From assembly GCF_001189235.2 (NCBI RefSeq), contig NZ_LFIP02000014.1:25316-89315 (forward strand): a stretch of 64,000 nt of DNA, written 5' to 3'. Origin of the DNA: Bradyrhizobium embrapense (GTDB taxonomy: Bacteria; Pseudomonadota; Alphaproteobacteria; Rhizobiales; Xanthobacteraceae). This document shows positions 8,138 through 16,684 of this stretch, piece by piece. Positions within the stretch are counted from its first letter, which is position 1, and each line of letters begins with the position of its first letter. Under the pieces are notes generated by a model. It made no database searches, was not told the DNA's origin, and worked only from the letters and a program-made list of their open reading frames with translations. The position numbers and the translations under genes were made by a program.

Positions 8138-10366
8138 ATGACGGGCATTGGCCGATCCGGGAAATCGCATGTTGGGGCGGCAGCAGCCGACAGCGCCGGG
8201 GAACTCGGCGTCGTGCCGGGGGAACGCAGTCAATCCTTCGACGCCGTCGTGGAGCGGATGCGCTCCGGGCCGGAGGAGCGGGCCGTGCCGCTCGCGAGCC
8301 AGCCACCAGATTCAGATATGGTGGCGCCAACGCGGCACGAGATCAGAGCAGCAAAGCAAAGATTGGAGAGTCTCCTTGAGGAGCTTGAAACTTGTCGTCA
8401 AGCGGCCATGCGCGCCCGGGACTTGCCCGAGGCGCAAGAGCTGATCGACCAAGTCGTCAGGGCAGGCTCAGCAGCTCTGGACTACTACGCCGATCTGCCC
8501 CCAAATTTGGCGCGTCGCATTCTGCCCGACGATCGGGCCCGCCGTCTCCGCGATGACGTGCTTGACGCAGCCACCCAATGTAACACCGTGGCCAGGCAGA
8601 TTGTTGACCAACTGGAGAACAAGAGAAAAGAAGCGTTGAGATGCCTCGAGAGGTTGAAAGGCATCGCAACGCCCCACCAGCTGAGCCGCTCGGTTACAAG
8701 CGTGGCGGAACATTATGCGGCCCACATGGTGTGGTGGGGAAAGAAGACGGTGCGCTTGGAGCGGATGCAATCTGTCTGCGCAGCCACTGCGGACTTGCCA
8801 AGCGCTACGCCCGCGATGCGCAAGGCCGAAGAGGCCGCGCTAAGGCTGCATACCGGTCATGCGCTCAATACGAAGTGCATGTATCTGCAAACCCGGATAG
8901 CTCTCGCGGAGCTCCTGATTGACTCGCAAGCGAGCACGTTGGAACCAGACGCGCACGAGGCCCTCATGGACGAGAACGGGCGGGTGCGTCTGCTCGGGAC
9001 CTTCATCGAAGATGTTTTTCCAGCATTCGTCTCGACCGGCCATGCCGTTCTGAACAGCAACGGGGCACCGCTCGACGCCGAGCATCGCGCCGTTCTGGAA
9101 GGTGTCATGGAGCGGCTTTCGGAATTCGCTTCAGGGGTGAGTTCCATGGTTGCCACGCTGAGGGAAGGCGGATCAGGAGCTGACCTTCCGTTGCAGTTGC
9201 TGGACCAGATCGTGGAAAGTGCGTGGCTTACGGCGAACGAAGTCATGCGGTTGCTGGCAGTGCAGCCAAAATTGGCAGCCACACTTGAACCGCCGGCCTG
9301 GGCTGCGCTGCCGGAAAATACCGCCATGGTGGGCGAAAGCGGCAGAGCGCGCAGAAAGGGCAAAGGAAAGCGCGCAGCGGCCGCAGGCGAGGGGAGTTCG
9401 ACGGCGCGCCCGCCCGAGCCGCAACTCGCCAGGCCCGATGCCGCCACGGCCCCGACCGGCAAGGTTATCGTGCTCTCGGACCTCGGTACCAAAAAACTCG
9501 CGACCGCGGAGGAGGCACGCGCGAGCGCGTCAACCTCTGCTACCGAGCACCTCCAGATGTGGCAGGCTCCGCCCTCCAGGAAAGCGCTGGCGGGATTACT
9601 CGAGCGACTGGACGAGCTGGTGCAATTTGATCTACCGGCTCAGCAAAGTGCCATCTCGCAAGCGCGCCAGATGAAGCCCGAGGACGCCGACCACGTCTTG
9701 GATCTCGTCAGCAAGCGCTTGCAGACGCAGGCTGCCGAGATTGAGGCCTGTGTAGTCGCGCTGGAGGAGCCTCGCCGCCGGGGCCTGCTCACGCCGATGC
9801 AAGTGCCCGAAGTGCACGAGAAAATATTTCGGCTCAAGGCGATGCGGTCCGAGGTGCAGGGGCAGGCAAACTCATTGAACTTGCGAAAGGCCGCAATAAC
9901 GAGCGATTGCATGAAGATCTATGGGTTTCCGTCGCAAAGGTACCTTGAACAATTGCGGGGGGCGGGGGAGTTGGCGCCAGTCGATCCACCGCGCGCCTTG
10001 CAGGGAGAGCCAGGGAAGCTGTTCGAGGTCAAGCTGCAGCCCAAGGCGCTGAGCAGTGGTGCGAGGCCAAGCCCGATGTGGCTGCACATCCATACCAAGC
10101 GGCCGGTACATGCCTGGCAATTGCTAATGCTGGGGGACCGTGACTTCGCCGCTTGCCACGTGAAGTCCGATGAACAGCGCGGCTATAATCGGCACTGGCA
10201 GAACGCTCGAGCCGCCGAGGGGTACAATAACGTCGTGATCCACCGCGGCAAGCTCACACCTGCGTTTTGCAAGTCATTGTTGAGCACCGCAGCTGGCGGC
10301 CAGGCGTTGTACCACCTTTCCGATGCTGGGCACGTGTCAGCGCAGATGGGGCGACTGGGAATCTAG
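8138..10366 (+). CDS. Putative type III secreted effector, large helical protein
   Basis: The 742-residue product has a GGAG ribosome site 7 bases before ATG and a tts box just upstream. The N-terminus is serine/glycine-rich and disordered (MTGIGRSGKSHVGAAAADSA), as expected for a type III secretion signal. Residues of about 65-420 are long amphipathic helices. A basic, low-complexity linker follows (RARRKGKGKRAAAAGEGSST), then another helical block. A compact C-terminal domain contains LFEVKLQPKALSSG, MWLHIHTKRPVHAWQLL and YNNVVIHRGKLTPAF. I do not recognise an enzymatic signature. The C-terminal domain, rich in His/Trp/Lys, is the most likely active unit. The basic linker could serve nuclear targeting in the plant cell. 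Effector status is inferred from the promoter and N-terminus, not from homology. Confidence 0.75.
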   Translation: MTGIGRSGKSHVGAAAADSAGELGVVPGERSQSFDAVVERMRSGPEERAVPLASQPPDSDMVAPTRHEIRAAKQRLESLLEELETCRQAAMRARDLPEAQELIDQVVRAGSAALDYYADLPPNLARRILPDDRARRLRDDVLDAATQCNTVARQIVDQLENKRKEALRCLERLKGIATPHQLSRSVTSVAEHYAAHMVWWGKKTVRLERMQSVCAATADLPSATPAMRKAEEAALRLHTGHALNTKCMYLQTRIALAELLIDSQASTLEPDAHEALMDENGRVRLLGTFIEDVFPAFVSTGHAVLNSNGAPLDAEHRAVLEGVMERLSEFASGVSSMVATLREGGSGADLPLQLLDQIVESAWLTANEVMRLLAVQPKLAATLEPPAWAALPENTAMVGESGRARRKGKGKRAAAAGEGSSTARPPEPQLARPDAATAPTGKVIVLSDLGTKKLATAEEARASASTSATEHLQMWQAPPSRKALAGLLERLDELVQFDLPAQQSAISQARQMKPEDADHVLDLVSKRLQTQAAEIEACVVALEEPRRRGLLTPMQVPEVHEKIFRLKAMRSEVQGQANSLNLRKAAITSDCMKIYGFPSQRYLEQLRGAGELAPVDPPRALQGEPGKLFEVKLQPKALSSGARPSPMWLHIHTKRPVHAWQLLMLGDRDFAACHVKSDEQRGYNRHWQNARAAEGYNNVVIHRGKLTPAFCKSLLSTAAGGQALYHLSDAGHVSAQMGRLGI

Positions 10367-10847
10367 TGAGCTTCTTGTCTTGCGGCAGTATGCCGTTCGA
10401 TGGCAGGTTTCATGCCTCCAGGTCGGCTCGGCGGATTGCCTGAGCCGCACCGGGCTCTTCAGATTCCGCCTCCCCAACGGGTGGAGCTCGGAGGAAGAGA
10501 ACACGCACCAAATCCACGAGAGGCTCGTTGGCCGGAGAGCCGGATCATTTTCGATCACGGGCAAGTAAGCTCTCACTATGAGGCCATTGGTGGCGCCGAA
10601 AGCCAACCGCTGAGCGCGGCAGCCGGAGAAACATGTGCGTGATCCCGAAGACGATACGGCCGGATGCCGTCGCGCTCGTTGCGAAAGGCCGGCATGTGCG
10701 CCGCCAACTGACAAGTAAACCTCCAGAGGGATTGCTTCGATGGTTGGCATGCCAAAAGAAAACCATGCGCTCTGGTTTGACGAATCGACTTCGCAATGCA
10801 CAATGAGCCCGCCTGTCCGTTTGCTTCACTTGGATAAGGCGACGAGA

Positions 10848-10894
10848 GCCCTAGCATCCCGGCCTCCAGGCCCCCAGAAGGTGCTAGGGCTTTT
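10848..10894 (+). terminator. Rho-independent terminator-like hairpin
   Basis: Perfect 9-bp arms GCCCTAGCA (10848-10856) and TGCTAGGGC (10882-10890) enclose a smaller GGCCT/AGGCC stem and are followed by TTTTCGTTCTT on the plus strand. It would end plus-strand transcription reading out of the effector gene about 480 bases upstream. Confidence 0.6.
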
Positions 10895-11747
10895 CGTTCT
10901 TCGGAGTGTCCCAGCCGGTGAGGGCGGAGCTGCTTCTCTGCAAACACTGATCCTGTGACGGCCACGACCGCGTCGGCGTGGCGGGAAGCTCGTTGTGCTC
11001 CGCTGGCCTTTGCGGATTCGAGCGGGAAGCTCTGGCGACTATAACGGGGGCATAGTGGCCTATCGGCGAGCGAAATGCCTCGCTTTCCTCCGACGACAAG
11101 TGCGACGAATTTGAAGACGGTACAGATCTCGGCGGACACTTTGATGGTCGACGTGCGCTACCCGATCAACTCCCCCGCCGGCCACCCAGATCAGGCATTA
11201 TAGATGCCGCGGAACGCTGCTTCCGAGCAGCGCGACAAGAGATGTCGCGCTTTCTCGCACCCTTTAGCCTCAGCCTCTCGTCTCTGACTTTCTTTACGGA
11301 TTCGATTCGCTAGCGGTCCGATAATCATCCAGATTCCCGTCCAGAAATAATACCTCGCGCTCCTCGGCTGGGGTATCGCTCACCACTAAGGCGCTTCGAT
11401 CGAGACGTTGAACTGCCAACCGGACTTGGCACTACAGCCGAGCAAGCCTTGCGGTGTGTCTGCACCGAAGCCATAACAAAGAGGAACCAGAGCGATCCCC
11501 ATAATCGTCGTGTCGTCCGTGAAGAAATCGCGTATTCACTAATCGCAAGGGGACGCAGGGGTCGTCGGGAAACCCGCACGGTTCCAACCATTGCAACGCA
11601 CAGTGTGCCATGATCAACAAACGAGGGTGCTTCGATTGCTTCGACAGCTGCATCGATAGCTTCGATGGCTGGGCGAGAGCTTGAGCATAAATGGCTCCGC
11701 TGACTCCGATCGACTTAAGGCGAGGCCCTGCCGAGATATCTGAACGT
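10895..11747 (+). other. Region of decayed sequence without an intact gene
   Basis: No intact gene. On the minus strand between about 11311 and 11560 two adjacent frames give natural-looking peptides (IALVPLCYGFGADTPQGLLG and LVVSDTPAEEREVLFLDGNL) separated by a frame change, suggesting a frameshifted remnant of an unknown gene ending near 11308. Confidence 0.3.
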
Positions 11748-11794
11748 ATCCATTCCGTAGATAGACCAAATCAAGAAAATCAATTTTACCACTT
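11748..11794 (+). promoter_or_regulatory. nod box (NodD-binding site)
   Basis: The 47-base element starts ATCCATTCCGTAGAT, the ATC-N9-GAT LysR motif of nod boxes. After a spacer it has AAATC, AAAATC and then AATTTTACCACTT, matching the consensus right half (NAAACAATCRATTTTACCAATC) with a few mismatches. NodD with a flavonoid would activate transcription to the right, toward the short ORF at 11856. Confidence 0.75.
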
Positions 11795-11855
11795 GCGGTG
11801 CGGTCATATAGACGTGATGGACGGGCTGGGGCCAACCTGGGGAAGCGATTCTAGA

Positions 11856-12014
11856 ATGACAAAATTCGTGATTGTGACTGCGAGCGCCCTCGCGCTCGGA
11901 ACGGCGGCGATGCCGACCTTTGTTGCGGAGGTTGCCGCCCAACCGGTCGCCACGAAGGTGCAGGTAGCCGATACATTCCGTTGGATGGTATCTGCGACTT
12001 ATTTTTCTGTTTGA
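11856..12014 (+). CDS. Short secreted peptide or truncated exported protein under a nod box
   Basis: A 52-residue frame beginning about 60 bases after the nod box. The N-terminus MTKFVIVTASALALGTAAMP is a typical signal peptide, with a likely cleavage after VAAQP or AEVAA. Only some 20 residues would remain (VATKVQVADTFRWMVSATYF). That is short for a normal exported protein, so this may be the 5' stump of a larger gene interrupted by an insertion or deletion. Alternatively it is a genuine secreted small peptide. The gene is not recognised. Confidence 0.45.
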   Translation: MTKFVIVTASALALGTAAMPTFVAEVAAQPVATKVQVADTFRWMVSATYFSV

Positions 12015-12113
12015 CCGATCCGTCGTGCGTGCAGCACTAACGACGGAAGACAATCAAGCATAGAACGAGGATAGAGGCGCCGGCGACTCGCTGGACAGCG
12101 GCCGCGTCCTCCT

Positions 12114-12468
12114 CCGGCTTTAGCCGATTTCCTGTTCTTGCCGGTGAATGATGCTAGGTCTACAGACCTCGATCGCCGTGGCTCCCATTGGTCGTTTCTG
12201 CTGGTGGATCGCCGCGTACGAGGCCGGCTGGTTGCCTATCACTATGACTCAATTCTAGGATATAACGACAGAATTGCAGCAACAATCGCTGAACGGGTCG
12301 GGGCCAACCTGCAAGACGCGCCCATAAGCCAGGAGAAATGAGTATGACTGCGGCGTCTTCGTGGTTGATGGCACCCGGGCACTGGTCAGTCGATTAGCGG
12401 CAGGTCCGCAGCCAGACCTCAATCTAGGAACCTGGTCGTCGATTGGCGGGCACTGCAGAGCCATCTGA
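12114..12468 (+). pseudogene. C48 (SUMO/Ulp1-like) cysteine protease effector remnant, NopD/XopD-like
   Basis: The plus strand reads ADFLFLPVNDARSTDLDRRG, then SHWSFLLVDRR, AYHYDSILGYNDRIAATIAE and QDAPISQEK before a stop. Restoring one base at about 12336-12341 continues NEYDCGVFVVDGTRALVSRL and GPQPDLNLG. The His (SHW), Asp (YHYDS) and Cys (YDCGVFV) of the C48 catalytic triad are all present, split by the frameshift. These domains in XopD and rhizobial NopD remove SUMO from plant proteins. Here only the protease C-terminal part survives, without a tts box or effector N-terminus in front, so it is almost certainly dead. Confidence 0.8.
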
Positions 12469-13224
12469 GAGGCTGAAAGCGGTCTCGACTCGCCGGCGAC
12501 TCGGCAAAGAGGCAGGCGGACGTCGCTACTCGGCGTTCCCGATTGAGCACCCCGGGGGCCGTACTTTCCTACATAGCCGCGAACTTCAGAACGCCCGAAT
12601 ACATTTATCTCACCCTTAGCCTCCAAGGCTCGCCTGCCGGTAAAGATCAAAACTTACCGAGTAGTGTGTGCGTCCGGCTCCGTTCAAAGGCCAAGCCAAT
12701 TGCGATTTGATCAAAGCCGTTGCGTTCCTGTCTCTGAAGCTGTTCTAGTTTCGCCACCGGAGCTTTCTCATCGCGCGGATAAGGACAGGGTGCTTAACAA
12801 CGATTAGGCAACGAAGCACTGCTGAGGTCCACTTTGTCACCAACGCCGCGACGAGATCTAACCGCGGCCAAAATCGTTGAGTTAAAACGTCCTGCCTAAC
12901 GTTGCCTCGGCGCGCTTCAAGGTGGATCCCATAGCGCTCCGTCGAGTTCGCAATCGCCAAACAAGAATCGCAAAATTCGCAGCTGGCCTTTAGCCTGCCC
13001 CGCAACAAAACATGATTTCTCATGTGGGAAGGCGGACGACAACCTACCAGTCTTGGTGAGTTGATGACCGTGCTGGATCGAGTGATTTGAAGCCAAGCAA
13101 TGGTAAACGGAAAGTCTGGCGAGTCCTCATCGAGCATCTTCATGCGCTCGCATGGAATCATCGTGCGAAAAGGCTATGTCGGCTCTTCCAATCTAAGCAA
13201 AGCCCATTCCTCTATCCGCTAGAT
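12469..13224 (+). other. Stretch without a recognisable gene
   Basis: No recognisable product on either strand. The frame of the downstream ABC exporter stays open back to a TTG at 13087, but that extension looks unnatural. Nothing else seen. Confidence 0.25.
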
Positions 13225-14892
13225 ATGTCGAACGGCAGCACGTTATCACCGGTTTCCGAAATTTTGCATGCGTACTGGCGTTCCGACCGGTGGTTGCTTC
13301 TCGTCGTAGTCGCAGTAGTGCTGATGTCAAGCGCGACCAGCGTCGCAACGCCCTATGTATTTTCGTGTCTCATTGACCGCCTCCCGCGCGAGGAAGACAT
13401 GTCGGTGCTTGCGTGGGGCTTCGCAGGCTATGCGGTTCTACTTGGGGTAGCATCCGTATTGCAGCGCATGCTGCAGTATCTGTCCTTTATGACAGCCGAG
13501 AACCTGGGCTTCATCGCTGCAACGGGCTTCTTTGATCGCATCCTGAGGAAAACCGCAGCCTTTTTTCTTGAGCACAATCCCGTAGAAATACAGAATGCGG
13601 CCGCGCGCGGGCGCAGCGCCCTGACGGCTTTGGTCCAGCTTGGGATCGTGGTCTTCATCCCTGCTGCAACACAACTTCTACTTACGTTCGTTACTCTCGG
13701 CGCGCTCCTCAATATCCAGATCGCTGCAATCGTCGTCGTCTATGGGGCTGTCCTGATTACATTGACGTGGAGTTCCACGCGTCGGGCGTACGTGTTCCTG
13801 GAACGAGCCAGAGAAGCCGGACAGAACAATGCGCGTTTCGTTGGCAACGTCATGAGCTCCATGGACACCCTGCGCTATTTCGGCAGTCATTCCTGGATGA
13901 GCCAGCGCTTTACGATGACGGCGCGGGAGGTGCGTGATAATTGGCGGGCCTATGTGTTGCAACGCGTTGCCTACATCGCCGTGCTCGGCCCAGCGGTCGC
14001 GCTACAATTTGCGGTCACGTTTCTCCTTCTCATACCTGAATACCAGGTCGGGGCGGTCACCATCGGGGATATGGTGCTATTCAACACGCTTTTACTCCAG
14101 CTCAATATGCCATTCGAGATGGTTGCGCGTGCCATCTCTGACGCGGCGCGGTCGCGAGCCGACCTCATCCCTCTGGCTAGACTATGGGCCGCACCCGAAG
14201 AGCGGCGACCATCTCACGCTCAAGATTTCGCGCCCTCCGGTGGCCAGCTCTCTTTCGAGGGCGTTGGTTACGCCTACGACAACGGTCGTGGCGTTACGAA
14301 CGTCTCGTTTGTAGCTGGGCGGGGTGGGATCACCTTCCTTGTCGGTGAATCGGGATCTGGAAAATCGACAATCTTTAGGCTCGTCTTGAAATCGATTGAA
14401 CCGGACCGCGGTCGTATTCTGGTGGATGGAATCGATATAGCGGGCATCGAACGCGCGGATTGGTATGCCGCAGTCGCTGTCGTGCCGCAGGACGTGATGT
14501 TGCTCAATGAGTCGCTAGCCGACAACATCCTGCTAGGGCGGCCCCGCAACGAAGTGCGCCTTCGTGCTGCGTCGGAAAAAGCCGCTATTCTCCCCTTGAT
14601 CGAGGCCTTGCCTGAAGGATTTGATACAGCGGTTGGAGAACGTGGTTTGAAGCTTTCCGGCGGGGAGCGCCAGCGTATTGCTATTGCCCGCGCGCTTTAT
14701 GGCGAGCCGGCGATCCTTCTTCTTGACGAGGCGAGCTCCGCGCTCGACGAAGAAACCGAGCAGGGCATTATGAACCATATCCGTACGCTAGCCAAAGATG
14801 TGACCGTGCTGGCGATCACTCACCGCAAGGGCGTCGTTTCTACAAGCGACGTCGTGGTCGACCTGACCGACTGCGGCTTGTCAGTGACATAG
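13225..14892 (+). CDS. ABC exporter, fused membrane and ATPase domains
   Basis: Starting at ATG 13225 the product is 555 residues (MSNGSTLSPVSEILHAYW); a TTG at 13087 would add 46 atypical residues. The first 320 residues form the transmembrane domain, with helices such as WLLLVVVAVVLMSSATSVAT, IAAIVVVYGAVLITLTW and LQFAVTFLLLI. The ATPase domain follows, with Walker A GESGSGKST, Q-loop VVPQDVMLL, signature LSGGERQR, Walker B ILLLDEASSALD and H-loop ITHRKG. This is an HlyB/MsbA/Atm1-type half-transporter that works as a homodimer and exports a lipid, peptide or metabolite. No adaptor or outer-membrane partner is adjacent, so the cargo is unknown. It appears intact. Confidence 0.88.
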   Translation: MSNGSTLSPVSEILHAYWRSDRWLLLVVVAVVLMSSATSVATPYVFSCLIDRLPREEDMSVLAWGFAGYAVLLGVASVLQRMLQYLSFMTAENLGFIAATGFFDRILRKTAAFFLEHNPVEIQNAAARGRSALTALVQLGIVVFIPAATQLLLTFVTLGALLNIQIAAIVVVYGAVLITLTWSSTRRAYVFLERAREAGQNNARFVGNVMSSMDTLRYFGSHSWMSQRFTMTAREVRDNWRAYVLQRVAYIAVLGPAVALQFAVTFLLLIPEYQVGAVTIGDMVLFNTLLLQLNMPFEMVARAISDAARSRADLIPLARLWAAPEERRPSHAQDFAPSGGQLSFEGVGYAYDNGRGVTNVSFVAGRGGITFLVGESGSGKSTIFRLVLKSIEPDRGRILVDGIDIAGIERADWYAAVAVVPQDVMLLNESLADNILLGRPRNEVRLRAASEKAAILPLIEALPEGFDTAVGERGLKLSGGERQRIAIARALYGEPAILLLDEASSALDEETEQGIMNHIRTLAKDVTVLAITHRKGVVSTSDVVVDLTDCGLSVT

Positions 14893-15512
14893 GCGAGGGG
14901 AATGATCGGCCCGGCGCGTTGACGCCGCACAGAAGGTGCATGGCCGGACGAGATACTTTCGCTGTTCAAGAAGCTACCCACGTCATAGAGAGCATCCTCG
15001 GCATCTATGAAGGAGTCGGGGCCCTGTGCTCCGGTACTTGTGAAGTATTCCAGGGTGCCGATTGCCACTCTGCGACGCCAGGCGGCAGGGGCGGGCTTAA
15101 GTTGGCGATCGGCGGGCTTGCGGTCGGAACAGGCTCCTTCGTCCTGAATTCAGGCTGCACCAGACGGAATTCTGCGCATATGTGTCGCGATTGATGAGCT
15201 CGTCGACAAGGCAAGACATCGCCCCACTACCCATTACTTGCGTCCGGACGGCAACATCGGCCACGGCGCCTTCGCGGGCATCGGCGAGATGGACATGGTC
15301 CTGCGCCGTCACCCGGATCGCAGGCGCCGCCCTTGCATGCATGCGCTTGAACACGAGGGTGGTGTCGAGCGCGTGCCGACGGCGCTTTTCGGCAAGCAGC
15401 TGCCTTACTCATGGCGTCCGGTTTGCCGATCACAGGTGTTGTTCAAACACCGCCGGCCGAGATCCTTGAACTGCGGACGGCGCGATGTCGGCCTCACACC
15501 GACACGGATTAT
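14893..15512 (-). other. Stretch without an assigned gene
   Basis: Between the ABC exporter and the convergent jetD. A minus-strand frame at about 15150-15350 (RMHARAAPAIRVTAQDHVHL, EGAVADVAVRTQVMGSGAM) has good codon composition. A plus-strand frame there (PDGNIGHGAFAGIGEMDMVL) is equally open. I recognise neither and expect a gene remnant. Confidence 0.3.
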
Positions 15513-16682
15513 CTAACGAAGCTCTGGCAAAACGGGATCGAGTTCTTCCTGCTCAAGCGTCTTGGCTCCATCTTCTGCCAGGTACGCTGCCAGCCGCGCG
15601 ATACCGGACTCTGGTGAGCATCTGGCGGGTGCGGATATTTTGGACGGCACTTGTCCCGAGCGCTCGGCGATTTCGACGCTCATCAGGTGGGGTCGGATCG
15701 GTCGGCCGATGGCTCGCTCGATGGTGTGGAATATCCAGGTCCCGTCGGGATCGATGTCCGACCAATGAAAGATTGGCGTCTGTTCGGATACCGACCCTGC
15801 GATCATCCGCAGCGCCTGCTGGGTGGCGAGCGAGGGGTAACCGCCGACGTACATCGTCGTTCCCAGTCGACCGGGGTCCGCCTCAGCAATGTGCCGGTTG
15901 AAGCTTGCGAAGTTTTCGATCGTCAGAATGTACGCCGGCGGCTCCCGAAAACGGACGCGATCTGCTTCCTTGGGAGTGATTCCGAGATAATGTGGACAAA
16001 TCCTGGAGAGGTCGGCTCCCTCGAGGTCGATTTTTCCTGCGACCAGCAGCGGTGGCGCGAAGCGTTCCAGTCCGATTGCTCGCAGTGCCTCGCGGGGCCG
16101 CGCGCCGGGCGGAAACTCCAGGATGCAGCTCAGGAGCCGCACGACCGCACCCTCGATGCGTTCGAGCGTCTTGCTGTGACCCACCGTCCGTCGCGAGAAG
16201 GTCTTGTAGTCGACATCGAGATGCTTGTTGTCCAGGATGGCCTGGGCGAGAACGAAGGCGTCGCGCAGCATCTCGACGTCGGACGAAGCGAATCCGTGCC
16301 ACGTCTTCCCCCGTCCCCAGACCTCGGCGATTTGGGAAGCGCTGTTCTTCAGAGAGTCGCGCAGCGCCGATCCGGCGGCAAGCCTTGCCGCAGCGTCCTG
16401 CGCAATCCGCGACGCGGGGGTGCGGTCGAGATATCGATATAGGATCTCCGCCGAGGCCAGCCGCACGTGTGCGACCTGATCCCGCTTGACGCCTCGGCCC
16501 CAGCCAACGGACACCGCGCCGGTAGCTTCGGCTTCCCTGATCTGTTTCAGGAAGGCGTCCGCCGCGACGACCGAGGCGAAGGCGGCATAATACGGGTGGG
16601 CGATCGGGCTCGCGGCGCCGGCCTCGAAGCGATCGAGCAGGTCATTCAAGAGGCCGTTCGCGTCCGTGAAACGCCGCGCCAT
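15513..16682 (-). CDS. jetD: Wadjet defence nuclease subunit JetD
   Basis: The 389-residue product is the last gene of the jetABCD operon, two bases after jetC. The N-terminal half (MARRFTDANGLLNDLLDRFE onward) corresponds to the DUF3322 region. The C-terminal half contains the Toprim-like DUF2220 features: the glutamate in ILTIENFASFNRH and the acidic motif HWSDIDPDGTW, which would bind the metal ions for DNA cleavage. In characterised Wadjet systems JetD is the endonuclease that cuts closed circular plasmid DNA after the JetABC SMC motor has extruded it. Length and motifs look complete, so this subunit should be functional if expressed. Confidence 0.88.
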   Translation of the reverse strand: MARRFTDANGLLNDLLDRFEAGAASPIAHPYYAAFASVVAADAFLKQIREAEATGAVSVGWGRGVKRDQVAHVRLASAEILYRYLDRTPASRIAQDAAARLAAGSALRDSLKNSASQIAEVWGRGKTWHGFASSDVEMLRDAFVLAQAILDNKHLDVDYKTFSRRTVGHSKTLERIEGAVVRLLSCILEFPPGARPREALRAIGLERFAPPLLVAGKIDLEGADLSRICPHYLGITPKEADRVRFREPPAYILTIENFASFNRHIAEADPGRLGTTMYVGGYPSLATQQALRMIAGSVSEQTPIFHWSDIDPDGTWIFHTIERAIGRPIRPHLMSVEIAERSGQVPSKISAPARCSPESGIARLAAYLAEDGAKTLEQEELDPVLPELR

Positions 16683-16684
16683 GG

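Noticed and set aside
13087..13224. N-terminal extension of the ABC exporter from a TTG start
   Set aside because: The 46 added residues are unlike exporter N-termini and the helix domain begins right after the ATG at 13225, although neither start has a strong ribosome site.
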